A stretch of 64,000 nt of DNA. Source: Archangium violaceum (GTDB taxonomy: Bacteria > Myxococcota > Myxococcia > Myxococcales > Myxococcaceae). The notes under the pieces are model-generated. The model saw nothing but the letters and a program-made list of their open reading frames with translations, searched no databases and had not been told where the DNA came from. Each line of letters starts with the position of its first letter. The stretch's first letter is position 1. Shown in pieces: positions 13,367-21,503 of this stretch. The position numbers and the translations under genes are program-made. The stretch spans positions 4,527,501-4,591,500 of the forward strand of contig NZ_CP069338.1 of the NCBI RefSeq assembly GCF_016859125.1, written 5' to 3'.

Positions 13367-14170
13367 ATGCGTAAGATCTCGATGGCGTTGCTGGCTGGTG
13401 TGGCGCTCGTTGGCTGTGGTGGTCCCGAGGCCGCCGAGCAGCAGCAGATTCCGACGTTCGAGGAGTTCCAGGCCCAGGCCATCAAGGACGAGGGTGACGT
13501 CTATGTCGTCAACGGCGACGAGGCCATCGAGGGCATCGAGGGCCTGAAGGCGTACTATGACAACTACGTCGCCAACGGAGACGTGGGCACCACCGAGGGC
13601 GGCCTGGCCGTGTATTACAGCGGTGGCCGCGACATCAAGTGGAGCGCCACCGCCGCGCGCAACATCACCTACTGCGTGAGCAAGACGTCGTTCGGCACGC
13701 GCTACAACACGGTCGTGAGCGCGATGGCCAACGCGGCCGCGGCCTGGGAGGCCGCCGCCAACGTCAACTTCGTGCACAGCAGCTCCTACGACTCCAACTG
13801 CACCGCGTCCCAGTCGGGCGTCGTCTTCGACGTGCGTCAGACGAGCACCACCAGCTACCTGGCCCGCGCGTTCTTCCCGAACTCCAGCCGCTCGGCGCGC
13901 AACGTGCTCATCAGCACCAGCGCCTTCGGCAACGTCTCGCCCTGGACCCTCACGGGCATTCTGCGCCACGAGCTGGGCCACACGCTCGGCTTGCGTCACG
14001 AGCACACCCGCTCCACTTCCTCCGGCTGCTACGAGGACGCCAACTGGCGCGCGCTGACCACCTACGATCGTTCCTCCGTCATGCACTACCCCCAGTGCAA
14101 CGGCACCCAGACGGGCGACCTCGTGCTGACCAGCTACGACAAGTCCGGCGTCAAGGCCCTCTACCCGTAA
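13367..14170 (+). CDS. M57-type zinc metalloprotease lipoprotein, copy 1
   Basis: A 267-residue secreted lipoprotein: signal peptide MRKISMALLAGVALVGC with lipobox LVGC (C17), an acidic propeptide-like region to about residue 75, then a metzincin-type catalytic domain. The zinc site is HELGHTLGLRH (H201, E202, H205, H211) and the Met-turn is SVMHYP. This matches the myxobacterial M57 (dual-action HEIGH) peptidases, related to astacins and matrixins. Conserved Cys residues in the catalytic half could form disulfides. The likely site is the outer membrane or cell surface, with a role in prey or matrix protein degradation. The start follows AGAGGAAG at good spacing. Its nearest relative is the tandem copy at 14623. 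Confidence 0.88.
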   Translation: MRKISMALLAGVALVGCGGPEAAEQQQIPTFEEFQAQAIKDEGDVYVVNGDEAIEGIEGLKAYYDNYVANGDVGTTEGGLAVYYSGGRDIKWSATAARNITYCVSKTSFGTRYNTVVSAMANAAAAWEAAANVNFVHSSSYDSNCTASQSGVVFDVRQTSTTSYLARAFFPNSSRSARNVLISTSAFGNVSPWTLTGILRHELGHTLGLRHEHTRSTSSGCYEDANWRALTTYDRSSVMHYPQCNGTQTGDLVLTSYDKSGVKALYP

Positions 14171-14176
14171 TCCCGC

Positions 14177-14192
14177 GGCCCGAGTCCGGGCC
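14177..14192 (+). terminator. Short GC hairpin after M57 copy 1
   Basis: GGCCCG-AGTC-CGGGCC begins 7 bp past the stop codon. The stem is only 6 bp and has no T-run, so it is a weak or partial terminator at best. Confidence 0.35.
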
Positions 14193-14526
14193 CCGCAGGT
14201 GAAGTCCGGGCCGGGGAGGCTCGTCCTCACTTCTCGTGAGGGGACTTCCTCGGTCCTCCAACATTGTTGGCAACGGGAGTGTGGCCGCTCTCGCTACCGG
14301 TGGGTCTCCCCGGTACGGGAGGCGTGTGCCTGCTGTCCGATTGCACAACATCCCCGTCCGAGAGTCGGACGACGCGGGGACGCGTTGGCAAGTCCCCGCG
14401 ACGACAAGGGGTTGCTCGGAAACTGTCAGGCTCTTTTACGAGAAAGCGGGAGCTACCTGGAGCACCCATGCTCCACGGCTATTCGAGGTATCCCCGCTAA
14501 GTCCTCGATTTCAGGACAACGGACCT
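14193..14526. other. Unique spacer between the duplicated protease genes
   Basis: No gene is seen. It contains a 13-bp dyad CCAACA-T-TGTTGG at 14258-14270. It also contains a long hairpin at 14351-14380 with stems TCCCCG/CGGGGA and TCCGA/TCGGA. The promoter of copy 2 probably lies here, since the upstream AT-rich block of copy 1 was not duplicated. Confidence 0.4.
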
Positions 14527-14622
14527 CCTGGCCCGTGAGTTGCTCAGGGCAGGGGCGCGCGGCTGCGGCTGGTCCCCCCAGGCGGCCACGCCCATCCCCG
14601 TTGTCCCCCAGAGGAAGTCCCC

Positions 14623-15426
14623 ATGCGTAAGATCTCGATGGCGTTGCTGGCTGGTGTGGCGCTCGTTGGCTGTGGTGGTCCCGAGGCCGCCGAGCAGCAG
14701 CAGATTCCGACGTTCGAGGAGTTCCAGGCCCAGGCCATCAAGGACGAGGGTGACGTCTATGTCGTCAACGGCGACGAGGCCATCGAGGGCATCGAGGGCC
14801 TGAAGGCGTACTATGACAACTACGTCGCCAACGGAGACGTGGGCACCACCGAGGGCGGCCTGGCCGTGTATTACAGCGGTGGCCGCGACATCAAGTGGAG
14901 CGCCACCGCCGCGCGCAACATCACCTACTGCGTGAGCAAGACGTCGTTCGGCACGCGCTACAACACCGTCGTGAGCGCGATGGCCAACGCGGCCGCGGCC
15001 TGGGAGGCCACCGCCAACGTCAACTTCGTGCACAGCAGCACCTACGACTCCAGCTGCACCGCGTCCCAGTCCGCCGTCGTCTTCGACGTGCGCATGGTGA
15101 GCGGCGCGGGCTACACGGCGCGTGCGTTCTTCCCGAACTCCAGCCGCTCGGCCCGCAACGTCCTCATCGACAGCAGCGCCTTCGGCAACATGGGCGCCTG
15201 GACCCTCACGGGCGTGCTGCGCCACGAGCTGGGCCACACGCTCGGCTTCCGCCACGAGCACACCCGCCTGAGCAGCACCGGCTGCTACGAGGATGCCAGC
15301 TGGCGCGCGCTGACGAACTACGACTCGTCCTCCGTCATGCACTACCCCCAGTGCAACGGCACCCAGACGGGCGACCTCGTGCTGACCAGCCTGGACAAGA
15401 CCGGCGCCAGGGCCCTCTACCCGTAA
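14623..15426 (+). CDS. M57-type zinc metalloprotease lipoprotein, copy 2
   Basis: A 267-residue paralog of the preceding gene. Residues 1-129 are identical to copy 1, including signal peptide, lipobox (C17) and propeptide-like region. The catalytic half differs at scattered positions clustered between residues 130 and 267. The zinc site HELGHTLGFRH and Met-turn SVMHYP are intact, so it should be active. Differences sit around, not in, the catalytic motif, for example the block after VVFDVR and the residues flanking the zinc helix, which suggests altered substrate preference. Same ribosome-binding site as copy 1. It is closed by a good terminator. Confidence 0.88.
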   Translation: MRKISMALLAGVALVGCGGPEAAEQQQIPTFEEFQAQAIKDEGDVYVVNGDEAIEGIEGLKAYYDNYVANGDVGTTEGGLAVYYSGGRDIKWSATAARNITYCVSKTSFGTRYNTVVSAMANAAAAWEATANVNFVHSSTYDSSCTASQSAVVFDVRMVSGAGYTARAFFPNSSRSARNVLIDSSAFGNMGAWTLTGVLRHELGHTLGFRHEHTRLSSTGCYEDASWRALTNYDSSSVMHYPQCNGTQTGDLVLTSLDKTGARALYP

Positions 15427-15452
15427 TCCGTCCGCTCGCATGAGCTGACAGG

Positions 15453-15498
15453 GGCCGGAGATGCACGCTCTCTCCACGAGGGCGGCGCGTCTCCGGCC
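15453..15498 (+). terminator. Terminator after the M57 tandem pair
   Basis: GGCCGGAGA (15453-15461) pairs perfectly with TCTCCGGCC (15490-15498) and is followed by TCTTCGTTTTC. The loop of 28 nt is long, but stem quality and the T-rich tail support termination. Confidence 0.6.
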
Positions 15499-15528
15499 TC
15501 TTCGTTTTCCCACCGCGCTCCGGGACCG

Positions 15529-15909
15529 CTACGCCGGGGGTGGCGGCGAGGCCTCGTCGAGCAACTCCTGCGGCTCGAAGTAGATGAGCGTCTTCACGTG
15601 GTCCGAGTCCTCGATGTCGAGGCACTCGAGCTCCCCGCTGTCGCTCTCCTCGGCCCACAGGTGCTCCGGGTGGGAGATGCGATGGGTGAGCGCCTCGCCC
15701 GGGTTGCCCACCGTCACCTCGATGGAGCCCTCCTCGCTGCCCTTCTCCTCGAGGGCGATGTCCACCAGCGGCAGGCTCCCGGCCACCGTCTGGTCTCCGA
15801 GCTCCGGACTCCCCGCGTGGATGCGCACCTGGTGGTCGCGCTCGATGGCGCTCAGCAGGGAGAGATAATCGGCCCACCCCTCGCGGGGAATCTCACGTGT
15901 GTGATGCAT
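15529..15909 (-). CDS. DUF5335 family protein
   Basis: A 126-residue soluble acidic protein. The N-terminus HHTREIPREGWADYLSLL, the central LPLVDIALEEKG strand and the later TVGNPGEALTHRI segment match the DUF5335 family, small bacterial proteins of unknown function that often sit near stress genes. No catalytic motif or signal peptide is seen; the C-terminus ends in a short proline run. It is the second gene of a probable two-gene unit with the lipoprotein at 15937-16392, which ends 27 bp upstream of its start. Confidence 0.7.
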   Translation of the reverse strand: MHHTREIPREGWADYLSLLSAIERDHQVRIHAGSPELGDQTVAGSLPLVDIALEEKGSEEGSIEVTVGNPGEALTHRISHPEHLWAEESDSGELECLDIEDSDHVKTLIYFEPQELLDEASPPPPA

Positions 15910-15936
15910 GGCTCACCTCGCCGGGTGCCGCGCGGC

Positions 15937-16392
15937 TCACGGCTTCTGGGGCGCGGAGGCGTCCTGGAGGAGCTCCACCGTGGTGGCCTCGTACCTGCCC
16001 CCGTCCTCGTCATAGGACGCGCGCACCTGCATGCCCTCCTGGAGCTGTCCCCGGTCCGCCTGCTGGCCCTGGCGGACGAAGCGGGTGTTGTCGTCCAACG
16101 TGAGCGTCAGGGTGGTGCTCCCAGTGGGGTTGCGCACCGTGAGGCTGTTGCCGGCCACTCCGGTCACCGTCCCGTAGATTTCCTGGTCCGCCAGGTCCTC
16201 TCCGCCGGTGATTAGCGGGCTCTGCTCGGGTTGGCGCGAGTCCGCCATCGGGGTCCTGTCACCCTCGGTGCCTTGTTGCACCGTCTTCTCGCGATCGAGG
16301 CGTCCCGGGTCGGTGCGGTCCCTGCTGCAGCCCGAGGCGAGACCCAGCAGGGCCACCGCCGTGAGGCTCCACGTCCACTTGTGCGGGGTCAT
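15937..16392 (-). CDS. Small lipoprotein with an OB-like (DUF5666-type) domain
   Basis: A 151-residue lipoprotein: signal MTPHKWTWSLTAVALLGLASGC with the lipid-bearing Cys at residue 22. A hydrophilic linker of about 50 residues follows, then a small beta-rich domain starting IYGTVTGVAGNSLTV and containing TRFVRQGQQ and GMQVRASYDEDGG. This pattern matches DUF5666-like single-domain proteins of unknown role in the envelope. Start 16392 follows GGAGGA at ideal spacing. The gene at 30161-30559 encodes a clear relative with the same domain but a cleavable signal instead of a lipobox. Confidence 0.75.
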   Translation of the reverse strand: MTPHKWTWSLTAVALLGLASGCSRDRTDPGRLDREKTVQQGTEGDRTPMADSRQPEQSPLITGGEDLADQEIYGTVTGVAGNSLTVRNPTGSTTLTLTLDDNTRFVRQGQQADRGQLQEGMQVRASYDEDGGRYEATTVELLQDASAPQKP

Positions 16393-16567
16393 TCGTCCTC
16401 CACCGTGTTCGTTCAATGGCTCTATAGGAACAAGGTGGGAGCCGGAGCGAGCGGGCACAACCGGGCGAGCGCGGAGCAGGGGGTGCGCCGCCCGCCTGAT
16501 GGGCGGGCGCGAGGCCGGGGGAGGACCGCCCCGTCCAGGAGGGGAGCGGGGCGGTGGGGATGCCGGA

Positions 16568-17110
16568 CTACAGCGTCGGGACGCCGACGACGTTGCCGCA
16601 GTAGGCGCTGGTGCCGCAGGTGGTGCCCTTGCTGGTGTACCAGGCCGACTTGCGGGTGCCGTACTGACGGTTGTCCGCGTGCACGTGCGGGCCAGTGGCC
16701 TGGCCAGTGCCGCCCACGAGGCCCAGCGCGCAGCCGTCGCACGTCTTCGAGCCGGAGCTGGCGTTGGCGTAGATGTGGAGCTGCCGGAACTCCCAGCCGC
16801 TGCCGCCGGTCACCACGTAGTAGTTGCCCGCGCCGCCGTTGCAGCTCGAGCCGTAGCAGGCCGCGGCACAGCCGCCGTAGTACTTGTAGTAGTAGCTGCC
16901 GGAGAGCATGCCGCGGTGGTTCCACTCGCCGCACGAGGAGTTGCTCATGTCGAGCGCCGTGTGGCTGCTGCCCGAGCAGCTGTAATACGTCGTCGAGTTC
17001 ACCTTCGCCGTGGTCTCGCAGATGGGACCCTTGGCGGTGGCGGACACGGCGACGCCGGTCCAGCCCGCGGCGAGCGCCGCGACGGCGTACATCATCTTCT
17101 TCATGTTCAT
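16568..17110 (-). CDS. Secreted M23-type peptidase-like protein
   Basis: A 180-residue exported protein: signal peptide at residues 1-25, then a cysteine-rich domain. HTALDMS and GPHVHAD give the His/Asp and HxH zinc ligands expected of M23 (lysostaphin/LasA type) endopeptidases, which cut peptidoglycan cross-bridges or elastin-like peptides. Ten or more cysteines suggest several disulfides, fitting an extracellular lytic enzyme. The ATG at 17110 follows AGGAGG; the longer open frame lacks a signal. It is the last gene of a run with two HEAT-like genes (19355 to 16568), 47 bp after the middle gene. Prey lysis is a reasonable but unproven role. Confidence 0.78.
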   Translation of the reverse strand: MNMKKMMYAVAALAAGWTGVAVSATAKGPICETTAKVNSTTYYSCSGSSHTALDMSNSSCGEWNHRGMLSGSYYYKYYGGCAAACYGSSCNGGAGNYYVVTGGSGWEFRQLHIYANASSGSKTCDGCALGLVGGTGQATGPHVHADNRQYGTRKSAWYTSKGTTCGTSAYCGNVVGVPTL

Positions 17111-17157
17111 GCTGCCTCCTGGTGTTTCACTGCGCGACTGCGTTTCCCCCCAATCCC

Positions 17158-18141
17158 TCACTTGCGGATGCGCTCCTTCTCGCGGAGCAGCAGGTGCCAT
17201 TCCTGGAGCCCCAACTTCATCGCGGACAGCCAGGCGTCGATCTCCGGGTCCAACGCGGGTGCCACGCCGCGCAGCGACTCGAGCGTGGAGCGCGCGCTCC
17301 CCAGACCGAGCCGGGCAATGCCTTGCAGCGCGGCCTTGCGCACGCCCGGGTCCTGCTCGGTGCGGTAGAGCTGGACGAGCGTCTGGCTGGTGCTCGCGGA
17401 CTCCGAGCCGGGCACGCCCCCGAGCGCCGTCGCCGCGGCCGAGCGCAGCCCCGCGTCCTCCGAGCGCAGCTGCTGGCGGAGCTTCTCCACCGTCTCGTGG
17501 CCCACCTGCTCCATGGAGACCTCGGACAGCAGCCTCGCGGCCACCTCGGGGTCCTTCGAGGCCAGCGCCGTGGCCACGGCCGTCTCGGACACGGTGCGAT
17601 CATGGCCGAAGTACACCTTGGCGCTCTCGTGGACGAGGTTGTCCGCCACCGCCTGGCGCACCTCGGGCGCGCTGTCGCGGATGAGCTGCTCGTACGTCAC
17701 CACGCCGCCGTTCCTCGCCATCGCGTCCACGGAGCCGGTGCCACGCAGCCCGCGCACCGCCGCGGCGCGCAGGCTCGGGTCCGCATCCCCCACCGCGCGC
17801 GCGAGCAGCGGCTGGAGGAGGGTGGCGTCCTCGGAGAAGCTGGACTTGCCGGCCAGCGCGGCGCCCAGGGCCTCCAGCGTGTCCGGGTCGCGCTCCTGCT
17901 GCACGGCCGCGAGCAGCTCTTTCGACGGCATCACCCGGGCGGCCATCTTCAGCCGCTCCTTCACGTACTTGCGGTAGGCGGGCGAGCCCGACTTCAGCGC
18001 CGCGCGCAGCTCGTCCATCATGCCGGTGAACGAGCACGTCGTCGGGCGGAGGGGCGCCTCGTCGCCGGCGGAGGCGGTGGTGGGCAGCAGCCAGGCCGCG
18101 GCGGCGAGCAGCGCCATGCGCCAGGAGGGCGAGCGGTTCAT
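17158..18141 (-). CDS. Exported HEAT-repeat protein
   Basis: A 327-residue protein with a signal peptide (MNRSPSWRMALLAAAAWLLPTTASA) and then an all-helical repeat domain. At least five 30-35-residue units of the pattern D-x-x-x-R-x-x-A-x-x-A-L match HEAT-type repeats (for example LRAAAVRGLRG, LRSAAATALGG and VRKAALQGIAR). These normally bind other proteins. It lies between another repeat protein and the M23 peptidase, so it could be a scaffold, chaperone or inhibitor for that enzyme. An alternative start at 18174 overlaps the upstream stop as TGATG, but 18141 places the signal at the N-terminus. Confidence 0.75.
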   Translation of the reverse strand: MNRSPSWRMALLAAAAWLLPTTASAGDEAPLRPTTCSFTGMMDELRAALKSGSPAYRKYVKERLKMAARVMPSKELLAAVQQERDPDTLEALGAALAGKSSFSEDATLLQPLLARAVGDADPSLRAAAVRGLRGTGSVDAMARNGGVVTYEQLIRDSAPEVRQAVADNLVHESAKVYFGHDRTVSETAVATALASKDPEVAARLLSEVSMEQVGHETVEKLRQQLRSEDAGLRSAAATALGGVPGSESASTSQTLVQLYRTEQDPGVRKAALQGIARLGLGSARSTLESLRGVAPALDPEIDAWLSAMKLGLQEWHLLLREKERIRK

Positions 18142-18173
18142 GGGAGTCGTTCCTTCGGAGGTGTGGGGGCTCA

Positions 18174-19355
18174 TCAGTGCGGCGCTCCTTCCTCCACGAT
18201 GCATTGGTGGCGATCCTCCTTGCCCAGCCAGATGCGGGCGAAGTCCACCGTGCCCCCGGCGTAGAGCCTCAGGAAGTCCTGGTAGTCCGGCAGGAAGCGC
18301 GGATCCTGCGCGGCCATCTGCTGCAACACCGGGAGCGCCCGGGCTCCCGCGGCGCGCACGGCGAAGCGGAAGAGGGCCCAGCGCACGCACTCGTCGTGCT
18401 CGGCCGGGAAGGCGGTGCGGTAGGCCTCCAGCGCCTTGTCCGGCTCTTGCGTGACGGCGAGCCGGAAGGCGGCCATTTCGCGCACGTCGCGCTCGCGATC
18501 CGTGCGCATGATCTGACTGAGTCGGTCCATCGACTCCCCGCCGATGAGGGGATCCGAGTAGGAGGGCATCTCCAGCGCGAGCAGGCGCACGGCCATGTCC
18601 TCGGACTTCTCGCCGATGTCCAACAGCTCCTCCCAATAGGGAGCGAAGTTGCCGGTGCGCTCGTAGTCCTCCTTCATCACCCGGCCGAGGGTGCGCGTGG
18701 CCACCCAACCCGCCGAGTCCGCGGACACGTCCATCGCGACGGCCTTCAGCCGCTGGATGTTCGCGGGAGACAGGCGCTTCTGCGTCTCCAGCGTGTCCAT
18801 GGCCGCGGCCCGGTTCACCAGCGGCGAGCCCTTGTCCTCGCCCATCTTCAGCAGGCGCTCCACCACCTTCGGGTCCTGCACGGCGGATGCGTTCTTCAGC
18901 GCCTCCATGAAGACGCCCAGCTCGGGCTGTTGGGACTTCTCCGCCAGGTCGAGCACCTGGAGCGCGAGCGTCGCGTCACCCCCGATGATTTCCGTGAGCC
19001 GCTCCTGGAGGTACTGCGCGAGCTGCTGGTCCCCCGCGCCCACGGCGGCGGCCAGGGCCCGGCGGAAGGTGTCGAGCGAGACGTCCTTGTCGAACTCCCC
19101 CACGCCCTCCCAGCACCCCGGCATGGGCAGCACGTCCTCCTTCGGACGGCGCTCCTGGGGTGGTGGGGCCGGGCTTCCGGCGTGGGTGGGGGCGGTGGCG
19201 GTCCGGATGCCTCCGGACGACGGGTCCGTGGGGGCCGTGGAGTCCGAGGAGGACCCCACCTTTGAATCCGGCCGGCGCGACAGCAGCGCCGCTCCGAGGA
19301 CGATGAGCAGCAGGGCGCCGAGCAGTGCGGCGACCTTGAGGGATGAACGTTGCAT
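18174..19355 (-). CDS. Membrane-anchored helical-repeat protein
   Basis: A 393-residue protein with one N-terminal membrane helix (LKVAALLGALLLIVLGAALL) and a Ser/Pro/Thr-rich spacer to about residue 70. The rest is an alpha-helical repeat domain with short HEAT/ARM-like units (VVERLLKMGED, VNRAAAMDTLE, VREMAAFRLAV). It is probably anchored in the inner membrane and faces the periplasm. First gene of the run 19355-16568. Its stop overlaps an in-frame ATG of the next gene, consistent with coupled translation. No enzymatic motif is seen; the pairing with a second repeat protein and a lytic peptidase is the main clue. Confidence 0.7.
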   Translation of the reverse strand: MQRSSLKVAALLGALLLIVLGAALLSRRPDSKVGSSSDSTAPTDPSSGGIRTATAPTHAGSPAPPPQERRPKEDVLPMPGCWEGVGEFDKDVSLDTFRRALAAAVGAGDQQLAQYLQERLTEIIGGDATLALQVLDLAEKSQQPELGVFMEALKNASAVQDPKVVERLLKMGEDKGSPLVNRAAAMDTLETQKRLSPANIQRLKAVAMDVSADSAGWVATRTLGRVMKEDYERTGNFAPYWEELLDIGEKSEDMAVRLLALEMPSYSDPLIGGESMDRLSQIMRTDRERDVREMAAFRLAVTQEPDKALEAYRTAFPAEHDECVRWALFRFAVRAAGARALPVLQQMAAQDPRFLPDYQDFLRLYAGGTVDFARIWLGKEDRHQCIVEEGAPH

Positions 19356-19509
19356 GGTTATGACCGGTTTTCCCTGGTATCACGGGAAATAGTCGAAGCT
19401 CAAGTTTTTCTCGGATGGTGAGTCACGGATTTTGGGAAGCGGGGAGGACCGAGTGACTTCCCCCGGGAGGCATCCGTGCCATGTTCCGGCCGCCATCCAG
19501 GAGGAACCC

Positions 19510-20658
19510 ATGCCGCGCCATCCCGCCTACGCGCCCTCGGTTTCGGGCATGTCGAGCACGCTGTACTCCGGGCTCGCGGAGCGACTGTCGAGCAGCTCCG
19601 GAGAGGTGTACCCGCTGCACGTGGGGGACACGTGGATGGAGCCGCCCGAGGGGTGCCGCATGGAGGACTTCCGGGTGGAGGAGCACCCGGGCATGCACCG
19701 CTACGCGCCGGTGCAGGGGCTGCCGGGGCTGCTGGACGCGGTGGTGGAGCGGGTGCGAGCGAGGACGGGCGTGCCCACGGAGCGCTCCCAGGTGCTCGTC
19801 ACCACGGGGGCCACGGGCGCGCTGGGGGCGATCATCGGCGGGCTGGTGTCACCGGGCGAGGAGGTGCTCATCCTCGCCCCCTACTGGCCACTCATCTCGG
19901 GAATCGTCACGGCGTTCCACGGCAGGCCGGTGCCGGTGCCCTTCCTGGACTGCGAGAGCCCGGAGGCGCTGGTGGCGGCGGTGCGCGAGCGCCTCACGGA
20001 GCGCGGCGTGGCGCTCTACCTCAACACGCCCAACAACCCCTCGGGCCGGGTGCTGCCGCGCTCGTGGGTGGAGGCCCTGGCGGAGTTGGCCCGCCGCGAG
20101 GGGCTGTGGCTGCTCTCGGACGAGGTGTACGAGGACTATGTCTACGCGGGCGAACACACGTACGCGCGCGCGCTGGCGCCGGAGCGGACGCTCTCCTCGT
20201 ACTCCTTCAGCAAGGGGTACGGCATGGCGGGCAACCGGTGCGGCTACGTGGTGGGGCCGGCGGAGGCGGTGGCGCAGCTGCGCAAGGTGAGCACACACTC
20301 CTTCTACAGCGCACCCACGGCCGCGCAGCTCGCGGGCGTGCGCGTGCTGCGGGGCCCGGGGGAGGCCTGGGTGGCCATGGCCTCGGCGAGCTACCGCGAC
20401 ACGGGGACGAAGGCCGCCGCGCGTCTGGGTGTCCCCGCGCCGGAGGGCAGCACCTTCCTCTTCCTGGACGTCTCCGAGCACCTGGACGAGCGGGGACTCC
20501 CGGGGCTGCTGGAGCGGTGTGTCGAGCACAACCTGCTGGTGTCCCCGGGGCCGAGCTTCGGGCCGTTCCCCCATCACATCCGCCTGTGCTTCACCTGCGC
20601 GCCCCCGGACGTGGTGCTACGCGGCGTGGACGTGCTGGCGCGAATCCTGGGGCGGTAG
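19510..20658 (+). CDS. Pyridoxal-phosphate aminotransferase
   Basis: A 382-residue fold-type I aminotransferase. The PLP lysine is K235 in SYSFSKGYGMAGNRCGY. The substrate-side segment NTPNNPSG and the SDEVYEDY block are textbook for class I/II enzymes such as aspartate or aromatic aminotransferases. ATG 19510 follows CAGGAGGAACCC; an upstream in-frame start lacks support. It resembles the gene at 338 only at family level. Single-gene unit, convergent with the damaged HNH gene downstream. The amino donor and acceptor cannot be called from the sequence. Confidence 0.9.
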   Translation: MPRHPAYAPSVSGMSSTLYSGLAERLSSSSGEVYPLHVGDTWMEPPEGCRMEDFRVEEHPGMHRYAPVQGLPGLLDAVVERVRARTGVPTERSQVLVTTGATGALGAIIGGLVSPGEEVLILAPYWPLISGIVTAFHGRPVPVPFLDCESPEALVAAVRERLTERGVALYLNTPNNPSGRVLPRSWVEALAELARREGLWLLSDEVYEDYVYAGEHTYARALAPERTLSSYSFSKGYGMAGNRCGYVVGPAEAVAQLRKVSTHSFYSAPTAAQLAGVRVLRGPGEAWVAMASASYRDTGTKAAARLGVPAPEGSTFLFLDVSEHLDERGLPGLLERCVEHNLLVSPGPSFGPFPHHIRLCFTCAPPDVVLRGVDVLARILGR

Positions 20659-20680
20659 CCTGGATGCGCAGTCCTCCGAC

Positions 20681-21503
20681 CTACCGCGAGTCGGGCAGGG
20701 TGAGCTCGAGTTGGTGCTTCTTGCGGAGTACGGAGGGGATGAAGAAGTCGAGCGCGTCGTATGAGAGCCCAATGTAGAGCTGAACTGGATTGAGCAATCG
20801 CAGCAGTGCGCGTGACCACTGTCGCTGCACATCGGCGTTACCGCCTCCCCGCATGGCCGCGCGGATGTCTTCCACCATGGGCATGACGTTCTGCTCGACA
20901 TGATGTCCGTACAGGTCGAGCAGGTCAGGCCGGTCCAGCATGCAAACCCTGATGGTCATTGCTCCCCGATGGCTTCCGTTGCGAGGCCTCGGGTACCACC
21001 TGCCCGTCGTTCCAGGGCCATGAAGCATCCGGACGAACTGGATGTGCTCGATGCCGGATTCCTCCGCCGGGTCGATGAGCAATGGCCGCTCCTTTGCTCG
21101 GAGGAAGTTGACCTTCCCGCAGCGCCTCACTCCCCTCGGCGAGCGGGGACTTGTCGAGTTTGGCAGGCGCCTGATTGCAGTTGCGGCAGGAGAAGAGGAG
21201 GTTCTCCCAGGTCCAGGCGAGCCACCAATAGCCGTGAGCCTCGCGCGTGCCGGGCCTCCGGTCCGCTTGCGTCTTGGGCCGGAAGTGCTCGACATCGTTG
21301 CGCTTCGACTGTTCCCGGCTCTCGCAGTAGCAGCACTTGTATCTCTGGGCCTTCCAGAGCGCTTCCCTGGCGACCTCGTACTTCCTGCCGAGGTCCTCCT
21401 GGGTTTGTCGGCGCGTAGTGGCGAGGGCCTGGATTCTGGGGAGCTCGGCCGCCCTGGCCGCGGCGAGCTCCGCGGGTTCCGCACCGCGGTGGATACGGAT
21501 CAT
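20681..21503 (-). pseudogene. Frameshifted HNH endonuclease, Septu PtuB-like
   Basis: Residues 1-125 read in one frame: a treble-clef HNH domain with C57/C60 (CCYC), NDVEHFRPK (H73) and SCRNCN (C106, C109, N110). The family pattern then continues in the +1 frame as ERPLLIDPAEE and onward to a stop at 20681. The full span of 823 nt is one base more than a multiple of three. The switch lies near 21125-21135, beside a GGGG run. The nuclease relatives (TIGR02646/PtuB, also seen with some retrons) pair with the ATPase encoded just upstream. Start ATG 21503 overlaps the ATPase stop as ATGA. It is a broken gene, a +1 programmed shift or a sequencing error; only new sequence can decide. Confidence 0.78.

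Larger units (their letters stand above)
13271..15426 (+). repeat. Tandem duplication, period 1,256 bp
   Basis: 13271-14170 and 14527-15426 are two copies in the same orientation. From the first shared base (CCTGGCCCGTGAGTTGCTCA) through roughly codon 129 of the metalloprotease gene they are almost identical at DNA level, with only scattered single-base differences. After that they drift apart but keep exactly the same length. The 356 bp between copies is unique. Confidence 0.92.

Noticed and set aside
16231-18264. 677-residue plus-strand frame opposite the M23 and HEAT genes
   Set aside because: Arg/Ser/Cys-rich shadow; the minus-strand genes have signal peptides, ribosome-binding sites and domain patterns.
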